Origin: Bradyrhizobium sp. KBS0727
Lineage (GTDB): Bacteria > Pseudomonadota > Alphaproteobacteria > Rhizobiales > Xanthobacteraceae
Length of the DNA stretch: 64,000 nt
Assembly: GCF_005937885.2 (NCBI RefSeq)
Contig: NZ_CP042176.1
Span: 1,855,501 to 1,919,500 of the forward strand
Direction of reading: 5' to 3'
Positions 55,966 to 64,000 of the stretch are shown here, one piece after another. The notes beneath the pieces were generated by a model that saw only the letters and a list, made by a program, of their open reading frames with translations, had not been told where the DNA came from and did not search any database. Position numbers and translations under genes: made by a program. Each line of letters opens with the position of its first letter. The first letter of the stretch is position 1.

Positions 55966-58900
55966 GCGGCCATTTCCGCATTCCGTCCGGAGGCCGCGTC
56001 GCGCGCGACCAACCCGTGCGCTTCAGCTTCGATGGCAGGAGCTACCAGGGTTTTGCCGGCGACACGCTGGCTTCGGCGCTGCTGGCCAATGGCGTGCATC
56101 TGGTCGGACGCTCGTTCAAATATCATCGCCCGCGCGGCATCGTCACCGCCGGTTCCGATGAGCCCAATGCCTTGGTTGGCGTCGGTGCCGACGATGCGCA
56201 TTACACGCCGAACCTGCGGGCGACACAGGTCGAGATTTACGAAGGACTGGTGGCGGAAAGCCAGAACCGCTGGCCATCGCTGGGATTCGACGTCGGCGCC
56301 GTGAACGAAATGTTTGCGCCGTTCCTGACCGCGGGGTTTTACTACAAGACCTTCATGTGGCCGCCGGCTGCATGGAAGAAGATCTATGAACCGCTGATCC
56401 GCCGTGCCGCGGGCCTAGGGCGCGCGCCGGAAAAGCAGGACGCCGACCGCTACACCCAGATCTATGCGCATTGCGACGTGCTGATCGTCGGGGCAGGTCC
56501 CGCGGGTCTCGCAGCCGCGCTGGCAGCCGCCGCAACCGGCGCAAAGGTTTTCGTCTGCGACGAGCAGGCCGAGATGGGTGGCTCATTGCTTGCGGACACA
56601 AGCGCGACCATCAACGGCCTTCTGGCCGGCGACTGGATTGCCAGGGCGCTGGCCGATCTCGCTGCGCGCCCCAACGTCACGTTGATGCCGCGCACCACCG
56701 CGTTCGGCTGGTATCCGCACAATTTCCTCGGGCTCTGCGAACGCGTCACCGATCACGTGGCCAAGGCCGATCCGAAATTGCCGCGCGAGCGGCTGTGGCA
56801 GGTGCGCGCCAGGGAAGTTGTTCTGGCGACCGGCGCGCTCGAGCGGCCGCTGGTGTTTCCGGATAACGACCGGCCCGGCATCATGATGGCCGAAGCCGCG
56901 CGCATCTATGCCAACCGCTTCGGCGTCAAGCCGGGCAACAAGGCTGTCGTGTTCACGGCCTGCGACAGCGCCTATCGCGCTGCGCTCGACCTGAAGGCTG
57001 CCGGTGTTGCCATCGCGGCCATCGCCGATCTGCGCGCGACACCGAGCGGCCCGTGGATCGACCGCGCCCGCGACGCCGGGATCGATGTCCGCACCGCGAC
57101 CGTCGTGACCGGGACGAGCGGACGTTTGCGTGTCGGTTCCGTCAGCCTTGGCAAGCAGGATGTGTATGGGCGGGGCGGTCGCTCCGAAACCATCGCCTGC
57201 GATCTGCTGTTGATGTCCGGCGGATTCACGCCGAGCGTCCATCTGTTTTCGCAATCGCGCGGCAAGCTGGTTTATGACGAAGCATTGCAGGCCTATCTGC
57301 CGGGCACGTCGGTCGAACGCGAGCGATCGGTCGGCGCCTGCCGCGGCGTCTATGATCTCGATGCCGTCCTGAACGATGGCGCGTCCGGTGGAATCAGCGC
57401 TGCGCAGGCGGCCGGCTTTGACGGTGCCGCCAGCCGCAGCATCACGGCCGAAGCTGATAGCGTCGGCACGAACGGCTTCATCGGCGTGACGCCGCATGGC
57501 GGTCATCCGTCGAAGACCCGCGCCTGGATCGATTTCCAGAACGACGTCACCGAGAAGGACGTCAGGCTCGCGATCCGCGAGGGGTTTCGCTCGATCGAGC
57601 ACGTCAAGCGCTACACCACGACAGGCATGGCGACCGACCAGGGCAAAACCTCGAACATGAACGCACTCGGCCTGGTGTCGGAGACGCTGAAAATTCCGGT
57701 GCCCCAGGTTGGACTCACCACTTTCCGTCCACCCTACACGCCAACCACGTTCGGTATCTTCGCCGGCCAGTCGCGCGGCGATCTGTTCGATCCGCTGCGC
57801 AAGACGCCGATCCATGACTGGGCTGTGGCGCAGGGCGCTGTCTTCGAGGACGTCAGCTTGTGGAAGCGCGCGCATTATTTCCCGCAGCCTGGCGAAGACA
57901 TGCATGCGGCGGTGGCGCGCGAATGCAAGGCGACGCGGCAGGCCGTCGGCATCTTCGATGCCACGACGCTCGGCAAGATTGAGGTGGTCGGCCGGGACGC
58001 CGCCGAACTGATGAACCGCATCTACACCAACGCCTGGACCAAGCTCGAGCCGGGCCGGCTGCGCTATGGCGTGATGCTGCGCGAGGACGGCTTTGTGATG
58101 GACGACGGCGTCGTCGGCCGCATGGCGCCGGACCGCTTTCACATCACCACCACGACCGGCGGCGCGCCGCGCGTGCTGGCGATGATGGAAGACTATATCC
58201 AGACCGAATGGCCCGATCTCGATGTCTGGCTGACCTCGACCACCGAGGAATGGGCCGTTATTGCCGTGCAGGGACCGCTGGCTCGCAAGGTGCTGGAGCC
58301 GCTCGTTGAAGGGATCGAAATGTCCCGCGAGGCGATGCCGCATATGAGCGTGCGCGAGGGCAAGATCTGCGGCGTGCCGACCCGGCTGTTCCGCGTCTCC
58401 TTCACCGGCGAGCTCGGTTTCGAGGTCAACGTGCCCGCCGGCTACGGTCGCGCGGTCTGGGAGGCGATCTTCGCCGCCGGCCAGCCCTACGGCATCACTC
58501 CGTACGGCACCGAAACCATGCATGTGCTGCGCGCCGAAAAGGGATTCATCATCGTCGGGCAGGAGACCGATGGCACGGTGACCCCGGACGACGTGGGCCT
58601 CGGCTGGGCGATCGGCAAGGCGAAGAAGGACTTCGTCGGCAAACGCTCGCTGGCGCGGCCGGCGATGGCGGCGATCGACCGCAAGCAGCTCGTCGGGTTG
58701 CTGACGGTCGATCCGAACACCGTGCTGGAGGAGGGCGCGCAGATCGTCGCCGATCCAAACCAGCCGATTCCGATGACCATGCTCGGCCACGTCACGTCGT
58801 CCTACTGGAGCGCGACGCTCGATCGCTCCATCGCGCTGGCGCTGGTGCGCGGCGGCCGCAGCCACATCGGCGAGCGTCTGTCGGTGCCGATGCCCGATGG

Positions 58901-58967
58901 GCCCGTGACCGTCGAACTGGTCGAGCCGATCTTCTACGATCCGAAGGGAGCGCGGCTCGATGCCTGA
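55962..58967 (+). CDS. soxA: Sarcosine oxidase subunit alpha
   Basis: A 1001-residue subunit. The N-terminal ferredoxin-like domain (RFSFDGRSYQGFAGDTLASALLANGV) is followed by an NAD-binding domain (DVLIVGAGPAGLAAALAAAATGAKVFVCDEQ, about 168-200) and a C-terminal aminomethyltransferase (GcvT)-like, folate-binding domain (about 610-985), where methylene-THF is formed. GcvT-like TGELGFEVNVPAGYG and the C-terminal YDPKGARLDA are typical. Overlaps soxG by 8 bases. Confidence 0.96.
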   Translation: MSGHFRIPSGGRVARDQPVRFSFDGRSYQGFAGDTLASALLANGVHLVGRSFKYHRPRGIVTAGSDEPNALVGVGADDAHYTPNLRATQVEIYEGLVAESQNRWPSLGFDVGAVNEMFAPFLTAGFYYKTFMWPPAAWKKIYEPLIRRAAGLGRAPEKQDADRYTQIYAHCDVLIVGAGPAGLAAALAAAATGAKVFVCDEQAEMGGSLLADTSATINGLLAGDWIARALADLAARPNVTLMPRTTAFGWYPHNFLGLCERVTDHVAKADPKLPRERLWQVRAREVVLATGALERPLVFPDNDRPGIMMAEAARIYANRFGVKPGNKAVVFTACDSAYRAALDLKAAGVAIAAIADLRATPSGPWIDRARDAGIDVRTATVVTGTSGRLRVGSVSLGKQDVYGRGGRSETIACDLLLMSGGFTPSVHLFSQSRGKLVYDEALQAYLPGTSVERERSVGACRGVYDLDAVLNDGASGGISAAQAAGFDGAASRSITAEADSVGTNGFIGVTPHGGHPSKTRAWIDFQNDVTEKDVRLAIREGFRSIEHVKRYTTTGMATDQGKTSNMNALGLVSETLKIPVPQVGLTTFRPPYTPTTFGIFAGQSRGDLFDPLRKTPIHDWAVAQGAVFEDVSLWKRAHYFPQPGEDMHAAVARECKATRQAVGIFDATTLGKIEVVGRDAAELMNRIYTNAWTKLEPGRLRYGVMLREDGFVMDDGVVGRMAPDRFHITTTTGGAPRVLAMMEDYIQTEWPDLDVWLTSTTEEWAVIAVQGPLARKVLEPLVEGIEMSREAMPHMSVREGKICGVPTRLFRVSFTGELGFEVNVPAGYGRAVWEAIFAAGQPYGITPYGTETMHVLRAEKGFIIVGQETDGTVTPDDVGLGWAIGKAKKDFVGKRSLARPAMAAIDRKQLVGLLTVDPNTVLEEGAQIVADPNQPIPMTMLGHVTSSYWSATLDRSIALALVRGGRSHIGERLSVPMPDGPVTVELVEPIFYDPKGARLDA

Positions 58968-59526
58968 TCTTGCCACACGCGAAAATTCGTTAGGCCGCCT
59001 TGCGTCTGCTACGCGCAACATTCCGTCAGCGACGCTCGCCGTGCTTCCCGATACCTCGAAACTGGTGTTCCGCGGCCGTCCGGCGGCGGTCGATGTTGCG
59101 GGCCGGGCTTTCGGTGTCCCGCTGCCGCGGAAAGCTTGCCGTTTTTCGGCGAAGAGCGACCGTGCCGCCTACTGGCTTGGCCCTGACGAGTGGCTGCTGC
59201 AAGCGGGTGGCGAAGCGCCCGAGGCTCTGTTTGCAAGCCTCGATGCCGCACTGGCCGGTCAATCCTGTTCGCTGGTTAACGTCAGTCATCGTTCAGAGGC
59301 CTTTGCGCTGTCGGGTCCTGAAGCTGCCTACATCCTCAATCACGGTTGCCCGCTCGATCTGTCGCTGGCGACCTTCCCGGTCGAAATGTGCACGCGCACG
59401 ATCTTCGGCAAGGCCACGATAATGCTGTCGCGTCCCGCGCCGGATGTCTTCCACATCGACGTTTGGCGCTCGTTCGCGCCCTATGTCTGGCAGTTGCTCG
59501 ACGAGGCCCGCCGCGAATTCGCTTAA
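58960..59526 (+). CDS. soxG: Sarcosine oxidase subunit gamma
   Basis: A 188-residue subunit that caps the folate-site side of the complex, related to the GcvT fold. YWLGPDEWLLQAGGEAPEALFASL and NVSHRSEAFALSGPEAAYILNHGCPLDLSLATFPVEMCTRTIFGKATIMLSR are conserved. The order soxB-D-A-G is the normal one. Next is sdaA 29 bases later. Confidence 0.94.
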   Translation: MPDLATRENSLGRLASATRNIPSATLAVLPDTSKLVFRGRPAAVDVAGRAFGVPLPRKACRFSAKSDRAAYWLGPDEWLLQAGGEAPEALFASLDAALAGQSCSLVNVSHRSEAFALSGPEAAYILNHGCPLDLSLATFPVEMCTRTIFGKATIMLSRPAPDVFHIDVWRSFAPYVWQLLDEARREFA

Positions 59527-59555
59527 GGGCGCTTCCCTACTCAGCAGGCAATGCG

Positions 59556-60929
59556 ATGATCGGCGTCTTTGAGTTGTTCAAGATCGGCATCGGCCCGTCG
59601 TCCTCGCACACGATAGGGCCGATGAAGGCCGCGAATGCCTTCGCGGCGACGGTTGCCAAGCTGGATATCCTGGCCCGCGTTGACCGCGTGCGCGTCGATC
59701 TGTTCGGCTCTCTCGCCTGGACCGGCAAGGGCCACGGTACCGACAAAGCCGTGATGCTCGGACTTTCCGGCGAAAGTCCCGATACCATCGATCCGGATAC
59801 GGCTGACAGCATTGTCGCCGGCGTTCGCGAGCGGAAAACACTGCGATTTTCCGGCCGTCGGACTATCGCATTCGATGCGGCGAAAGATATCGTCTTCGAC
59901 GGCGTGGGGGCCACGCCGCATCATCCCAACACATTGGCCATGACGACGCTCGATGCGCACGGCAACGTGCTGCTGAGTGAACGCTGGTGTTCGATCGGCG
60001 GCGGCTTCGTGGTTCGTGAAGACGAGATCGGGTTGCCTCGGCCTGAAACCGAAGAGCCGCAGCCTTACCCGTTTCGCTCGGGCCGCGACCTGCTGGCACT
60101 CGGTGTCGCTTCGGGCCGCAGCATCGCCGAGATGATGATGGCCAATGAAGTCAGCCGACGTCCGGCCTCCGATGTTGAGGCCTACCTCGACCGCGTTGCC
60201 ATGGTGATGATGACCTGCATCGACCGCGGCATGGTGACAGATGGCGAACTGCCTGGCGGTTTGAACGTCCGTCGGCGGGCCCCGGGGATGCGCCGCAAGC
60301 TCGGCGAGGCAACCGGCTTGAACAACCGGTCGTCACATGAAGTGATGGACTGGGTAAGTCTCTATGCCATCGCGGTGAACGAAGAGAACGCCGCCGGCAG
60401 TCGGGTCGTGACTGCGCCCACCAATGGCGCGGCCGGGATTGTTCCGGCAACGCTGCGCTACTATCGCGATCATTGCGCCGGAGCCGATGTCGAAGGTGAA
60501 CGTTGCTTCTTGCTGACCGCATCCGCCATCGGCGCGCTGTTCAAAATGAACGCGTCCATCTCGGGTGCCGAAGTCGGCTGCCAGGGCGAGGTTGGCAGTG
60601 CCTGCTCGATGGCTGCGGCGGGCCTTGCGGCGGTTCTTGGCGGCACGAATGAGCAGATCGAGAATGCTGCCGAAATCGGTATGGAGCATCATCTCGGCAT
60701 GACCTGCGATCCGATCGGCGGCCTGGTGCAGGTCCCCTGCATCGAGCGCAACGCGTTCGGAGCGATCAAGGCGATCAACGCCGCGTCTCTCGCGCTGAAT
60801 GGTGACGGCGTGCATGTGGTGTCACTCGATAAGGTCATCGCGACCATGCGCGAGACCGGTCGGGACATGCAGTCGAAATACAAGGAGACCTCGCTCGGAG
60901 GTCTCGCCGTCAACCTTCCCGAATGCTGA
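59556..60929 (+). CDS. sdaA: L-serine ammonia-lyase (iron-sulfur L-serine dehydratase)
   Basis: A 457-residue single-chain dehydratase that converts L-serine to pyruvate and ammonia. [19 protein letters not shown] is the conserved N-terminal signature and the cluster ligands are in the C-terminal alpha part (e.g. [20 protein letters not shown] and [18 protein letters not shown]). In this operon it takes serine made by GlyA from glycine released by sarcosine oxidase. The start at 59556 follows the family; longer frames are shadows. Confidence 0.95.
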   Translation: MIGVFELFKIGIGPSSSHTIGPMKAANAFAATVAKLDILARVDRVRVDLFGSLAWTGKGHGTDKAVMLGLSGESPDTIDPDTADSIVAGVRERKTLRFSGRRTIAFDAAKDIVFDGVGATPHHPNTLAMTTLDAHGNVLLSERWCSIGGGFVVREDEIGLPRPETEEPQPYPFRSGRDLLALGVASGRSIAEMMMANEVSRRPASDVEAYLDRVAMVMMTCIDRGMVTDGELPGGLNVRRRAPGMRRKLGEATGLNNRSSHEVMDWVSLYAIAVNEENAAGSRVVTAPTNGAAGIVPATLRYYRDHCAGADVEGERCFLLTASAIGALFKMNASISGAEVGCQGEVGSACSMAAAGLAAVLGGTNEQIENAAEIGMEHHLGMTCDPIGGLVQVPCIERNAFGAIKAINAASLALNGDGVHVVSLDKVIATMRETGRDMQSKYKETSLGGLAVNLPEC

Positions 60930-60939
60930 AGGAGCCGCT

Positions 60940-62244
60940 ATGACAAAATACGAGATCAACCAGTTTTTCAGCACCGATATTGCCGACGCCGATCCGGCGA
61001 TCGCGGCCGTCATCGCCGGCGAACTGGGCCGCCAGCGCGATGAGATCGAGCTGATTGCATCGGAGAACATCGTGTCGCACGCTGTTCTGCAAGCGCAAGG
61101 CTCGGTGCTCACCAACAAATATGCCGAGGGCTATCCGGGCCGCCGCTACTACGGCGGTTGCCAGTTCGTCGATGTCGCCGAGGAGATCGCCATCGCGCGC
61201 GCCAGGGAATTGTTTGGCTGCGCCTTTGCCAATGTCCAACCAAACTCCGGCAGCCAAGCCAATCAAGCGGTGTTCATGGCACTCATGCGTCCGGGCGACA
61301 CATTCATGGGCCTCGATTTGGCAGCCGGTGGCCACCTGACCCATGGCGCCAGGCCCAACATGTCCGGCAAATGGTTCAACGTGGTCAGCTATGGCGTGCG
61401 CCCGGAAGATCAACTCATCGACATGGAAGCGCTGGAGCGTCTGGCTCATGAGCACAAGCCGAAGGTCATCATCGCGGGCGGCTCCGCCTATTCGCGGTTC
61501 TGGGACTTCGCCCGCTTCCGCGCGATTGCCGATGCTGTCGGCGCCTATCTGTTCGTCGATATGGCCCATTTTGCCGGCCTCGTGGCCGGCGGCGTGCATC
61601 CCTCGCCGTTTCCGCATGCCCATGTGGTGACGACGACAACCCACAAGACATTGCGCGGCCCGCGTGGCGGCATGATTTTGACCAATGACGAAGCATTGGC
61701 GAAGAAGCTCAATTCGGCGATCTTTCCGGGACTTCAGGGCGGGCCGCTGATGCATGTGATTGCGGCCAAGGCTGTGGCCTTCGGTGAGGCTCTCACCCCG
61801 GAATTCCGAACCTACGCGCGGGATGTCGTGGACAATGCCAGGGCATTGGCTGAGACGCTGAAACGCATGGGCTACGCTATCGTCTCCGGGGGCACGGACA
61901 ATCACCTCATGCTTGTCGATCTGCGGCAGAAAGGTTTAACCGGCAAGATCGCTGAAGAGGCCCTTGGCCGCGCCGGTATCACTTGCAACAAGAACGGTAT
62001 TCCTTTTGATCCGGAAAAGCCGACCGTGACATCCGGAGTTCGGCTTGGAACCGCGGCGGCGACGTCGCGCGGTTTCGGCGTCGCGGAGTTTGAGGTCATT
62101 GGCCGCCTGATCGCAACAGTGTTGGATGCCGTCGCAATCTCGAACAGCGGCGCTGCGCCGGGCGTTGAGGAAGCTGCGAAAGGCGAGGTGGCCGCGCTCA
62201 CGCAAGCCTTCCCGATCTACGGCTTGCGCCCGTCGGCCCGATAG
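60940..62244 (+). CDS. glyA: Serine hydroxymethyltransferase
   Basis: A 434-residue PLP enzyme interconverting glycine plus methylene-THF with serine and THF. PLP lysine Lys236 in [20 protein letters not shown] at 41-46 and [16 protein letters not shown] are signatures. GGAG precedes the ATG at 60940; only 10 bases separate it from sdaA. It would use the methylene-THF made by sarcosine oxidase. It may be a second SHMT dedicated to this pathway, as the housekeeping copy is normally elsewhere. Confidence 0.96.
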   Translation: MTKYEINQFFSTDIADADPAIAAVIAGELGRQRDEIELIASENIVSHAVLQAQGSVLTNKYAEGYPGRRYYGGCQFVDVAEEIAIARARELFGCAFANVQPNSGSQANQAVFMALMRPGDTFMGLDLAAGGHLTHGARPNMSGKWFNVVSYGVRPEDQLIDMEALERLAHEHKPKVIIAGGSAYSRFWDFARFRAIADAVGAYLFVDMAHFAGLVAGGVHPSPFPHAHVVTTTTHKTLRGPRGGMILTNDEALAKKLNSAIFPGLQGGPLMHVIAAKAVAFGEALTPEFRTYARDVVDNARALAETLKRMGYAIVSGGTDNHLMLVDLRQKGLTGKIAEEALGRAGITCNKNGIPFDPEKPTVTSGVRLGTAAATSRGFGVAEFEVIGRLIATVLDAVAISNSGAAPGVEEAAKGEVAALTQAFPIYGLRPSAR

Positions 62245-62251
62245 CGAGCGC

Positions 62252-62749
62252 CTACCCGTCGTCTGGAAACGAAACGTGCAAGGGCGTGTGCGCCGTTGCG
62301 GACAAAAATGCAGCAACCCCTTCCGGCGAAAGCGAGGTTGTAAATTGATTGCTCAACGGATGACAGTTGATCAGTGAGGCCTTCAGCAGGGCTTCGTCGA
62401 GCACTATTGTCACCCGCTTCTCGGTGTCGTTGACGGCGGCGAGAAGGGACACCGACCCCGGAGTAACGCCAAGGTTCTGCATCAGCGCGTCCGGAGATCC
62501 AAAGGATAACCCTCCCTTGGCTCCAATCCGCGACCCAAGCGCCTTGAGATTGATCCGGGTCTCTTCACAGGTAACGACAAGGAAGAAATTTTTCTTGCTG
62601 TCCCGAAGAAACAAATTCTTGGTATGAACACCCGGGATATTTCCTCGAAGCTCGCGCGATTCATCGACCGTATGAACGGGGGCGTGCTCGTAGGTCTTGG
62701 CTGTGATGCCAAGCCGTTCGAGATAGCTCAGGACTTCTTCGCTTTGCAT
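62252..62749 (-). CDS. Prolyl-tRNA deacylase-like protein (YbaK/ProX)
   Basis: A 165-residue editing-domain protein that hydrolyses mischarged Ala/Cys-tRNAPro. RDSKKNFFLVVTCEETRINLKALGSRIG and GVTPGSVSLLAAVNDTEKRVTIVLDEALL match the YbaK fold. The start at 62749 (MQSEEVLSYLERLG) is favoured; the upstream 39 residues lack support. It converges with glyA (7 bases apart). Confidence 0.9.
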   Translation of the reverse strand: MQSEEVLSYLERLGITAKTYEHAPVHTVDESRELRGNIPGVHTKNLFLRDSKKNFFLVVTCEETRINLKALGSRIGAKGGLSFGSPDALMQNLGVTPGSVSLLAAVNDTEKRVTIVLDEALLKASLINCHPLSNQFTTSLSPEGVAAFLSATAHTPLHVSFPDDG

Positions 62750-62994
62750 TATATCCGGGACGCAATTCTGGAAATGAACTGAAGTCCTCCTCCTGGCGTG
62801 AGCAATAGTCGTCCGTGATACTAACGTCAAACTGCTTGGTTGTTCAACACACCGCAAAGCAGACAACGGTCACTTCCAGAGACGCGATGGATGGACGCCA
62901 CGATTGACGGCAAGCAGCTGGGGTTATGCGATATCCCTCCATTTTTTTGCAAGAGAGGCTTTTGCGGCAGCCTGCGACGTTCGACCGGGCCAAA
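62750..62994. other. Intergenic region, 245 bp
   Basis: No recognisable gene or signal between the deacylase start and the small-protein remnant. Confidence 0.5.
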
Positions 62995-63149
62995 TCATTT
63001 CAGCTCTTGCAGCAACTTCCGCGCGTCAGCCAGCAACGCCTGAATCCGCTTTCGTTCGGCGATTGCGACCTTTGTGAACAGGCCGTGCTTGCGCGCGTTC
63101 TGGTTTCCCCTTGGTGCGCCGAAAAAGTTCCATGGGACAAGTAAGGCAT
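62995..63149 (-). pseudogene. Small conserved protein with GAPRGNQNARKHG, frameshifted
   Basis: On the minus strand ATG at 63149 opens MPYLSHGTF; the run of five T bases at about 63125 would need one more T to continue as FGAPRGNQNARKHGLFTKVAIAERKRIQALLADARKLLQELK with its stop at 62995-62997. This is a known type of small, basic protein of rhizobia and phage regions (memory), about 51 residues. In the given sequence no single frame carries both a start codon and this core. Confidence 0.6.
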
Positions 63150-63185
63150 CGCTTCATAAAATTCCATAACATTCGATAGCCGAAT

Positions 63186-64000
63186 TCAGCCGACCGATCG
63201 ACGCTGCTCCGACCATGACAGGGGCAGCAGTTTGGGGATGTGCTTCAGCTCGATAGTCGCTTCACCGTCAAGAACGGCTTTGGTTAGATCCGGTCTGACG
63301 AACGCCAACCGCAGTCCTTGCCGAATAACTTTAGGATGGAGGTCCGCTGCTGCGGCGAGATCCTCTATGGACGCATGACGCCCGCTAGATAGGTGGTCGA
63401 GCCAGGCATGGGCCCGGACAATTGACTTCAGGAGCTTTTGATCGACCTTGGCCTCCGACGGCGTAAGTACTTGCGCGGCGCCCTTCGGCTTTGGAGTCCA
63501 CGGAATCTCAATCGAGCTTCGTTTTCCATTTGATTGTTTTAACGCCAACCGAATCCACCTGTCCGACACGGCGATCGTTTCGACGTGAGCAAGAACCTTG
63601 TCTTTGGGCAGTTGGAGCTTTTCGGCAAGCGCGGCCTCGACAAGACTTTCGATCTCCGGCGCCGAGACCCGGGTGACGGAACCGGCCGCATGCCTTCGAC
63701 CACGGAGCGCGGTGCTCACGTAGAAACGGTAGCGAACGCCATTTTTGCTGGAAAAACTCGGCCCCATGCGGTTGTCCTTGTCGTCAAAGAGCTTGCCCTG
63801 GAGCAGAGCGCCACTTTCTGAGAATTTGACCTTGCGCTTCACGGTATTGGATTTCAGCAGTTCCTGCGCGCGGTCGAATGTAGAGCGGTCCATGATCGCT
63901 GGATGCTCTCCCTTGAACCATTTGCCGGCGTAATGGGTTTCTCCGATGTAAATACGATTCTTGAGGAAGTGGGCGAGGGGACCATAGGTGAATGGAATAC
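63186..64000 (-). CDS. Large serine recombinase, C-terminal part (runs off the window)
   Basis: The stop is at 63186 and the frame continues past 64000 without its start. The visible part reads FTYGPLAHFLKNRIYIGETHYAGKW, then MDRSTFDRAQELL (the ATG at 63893 is internal), a Gly/aromatic stretch GVRYRFYVSTALRGRRHAAG where the zinc-ribbon of this family should be (its usual Cys pairs are missing), and a C-terminal HTH-like tail (IEDLAAAADLHPKVIRQGLRLAFV). This is the zinc-ribbon/recombinase half of large serine integrases and resolvases. The catalytic Ser domain lies outside the window. Confidence 0.82.
   Translation of the reverse strand, partial: IPFTYGPLAHFLKNRIYIGETHYAGKWFKGEHPAIMDRSTFDRAQELLKSNTVKRKVKFSESGALLQGKLFDDKDNRMGPSFSSKNGVRYRFYVSTALRGRRHAAGSVTRVSAPEIESLVEAALAEKLQLPKDKVLAHVETIAVSDRWIRLALKQSNGKRSSIEIPWTPKPKGAAQVLTPSEAKVDQKLLKSIVRAHAWLDHLSSGRHASIEDLAAAADLHPKVIRQGLRLAFVRPDLTKAVLDGEATIELKHIPKLLPLSWSEQRRSVG

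Noticed and set aside
1..64000. CRISPR arrays, rRNA genes
   Set aside because: No regularly spaced repeats of CRISPR type and no rRNA-like sequence were seen.

Overview
The window looks like chromosome of a high-GC alphaproteobacterium of the Bradyrhizobium / Nitrobacteraceae type. This is inferred from the protein families, from the gene order (histone deacetylase-like, xseB, dxs, deoxyribosyltransferase, tlyA, TRAM-type RNA methyltransferase) and from dispersed intergenic repeats of the kind I remember from Bradyrhizobium and Rhodopseudomonas. No search was run, so the genus is not proven.

Layout. 1-15 kb is core housekeeping: acyl-CoA ligase, a frameshifted extensin-like gene, L,D-transpeptidase, CorA, an SDR, pdxH, a J-domain co-chaperone, an ECF sigma / anti-sigma operon, a histidine phosphatase, aroC, a class III nucleotide cyclase and clpS. 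15-30 kb holds a Sel1-type protein, a diheme cytochrome, a DUF1194 protein, two RNA methyltransferases, dxs, xseB, an HDAC-like deacetylase, a 5'-nucleotidase-like protein, an enoyl-CoA hydratase and a frameshifted two-domain VOC dioxygenase. 30.4-35.2 kb is the PrkA-YeaH-SpoVR stress operon. 36-39.4 kb holds a PatB-type lyase and an acyl-CoA dehydrogenase.

At 39.6 kb there is a tRNA-Gln(TTG). Its 3' end and downstream flank (39690-39919) recur as a diverged copy at 46050-46280. Between the two copies sits a compact catabolic cassette: an IclR regulator, then an amidohydrolase, a family III CoA transferase, an Old Yellow Enzyme and a lone ABC solute-binding protein. No integrase lies inside. 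I regard this repeat-bounded cassette of unknown substrate as the most interesting part of the window.

From 46.4 to 62.2 kb runs a second catabolic block for N-methylated glycines and one-carbon units: a GlxA/AraC regulator, a complete branched-chain-type ABC transporter, a dipeptidase-like protein with an altered metal site, a V4R-type protein, the four sarcosine oxidase subunits (soxBDAG), L-serine dehydratase and serine hydroxymethyltransferase. Together they would import a substrate, demethylate sarcosine to glycine, turn glycine plus methylene-THF into serine, and deaminate serine to pyruvate. Dimethylglycine demethylase and formyl-THF deformylase genes are not in the window.

The right edge carries a prolyl-tRNA deacylase, a frameshifted small protein and the C-terminal part of a large serine recombinase, which suggests another mobile element beyond 64 kb. 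Three genes (extensin-like, VOC dioxygenase, small protein) each look like they have lost one base in a homopolymer or G/C-rich run, so either gene decay or residual assembly error should be considered. No rRNA or CRISPR was seen.
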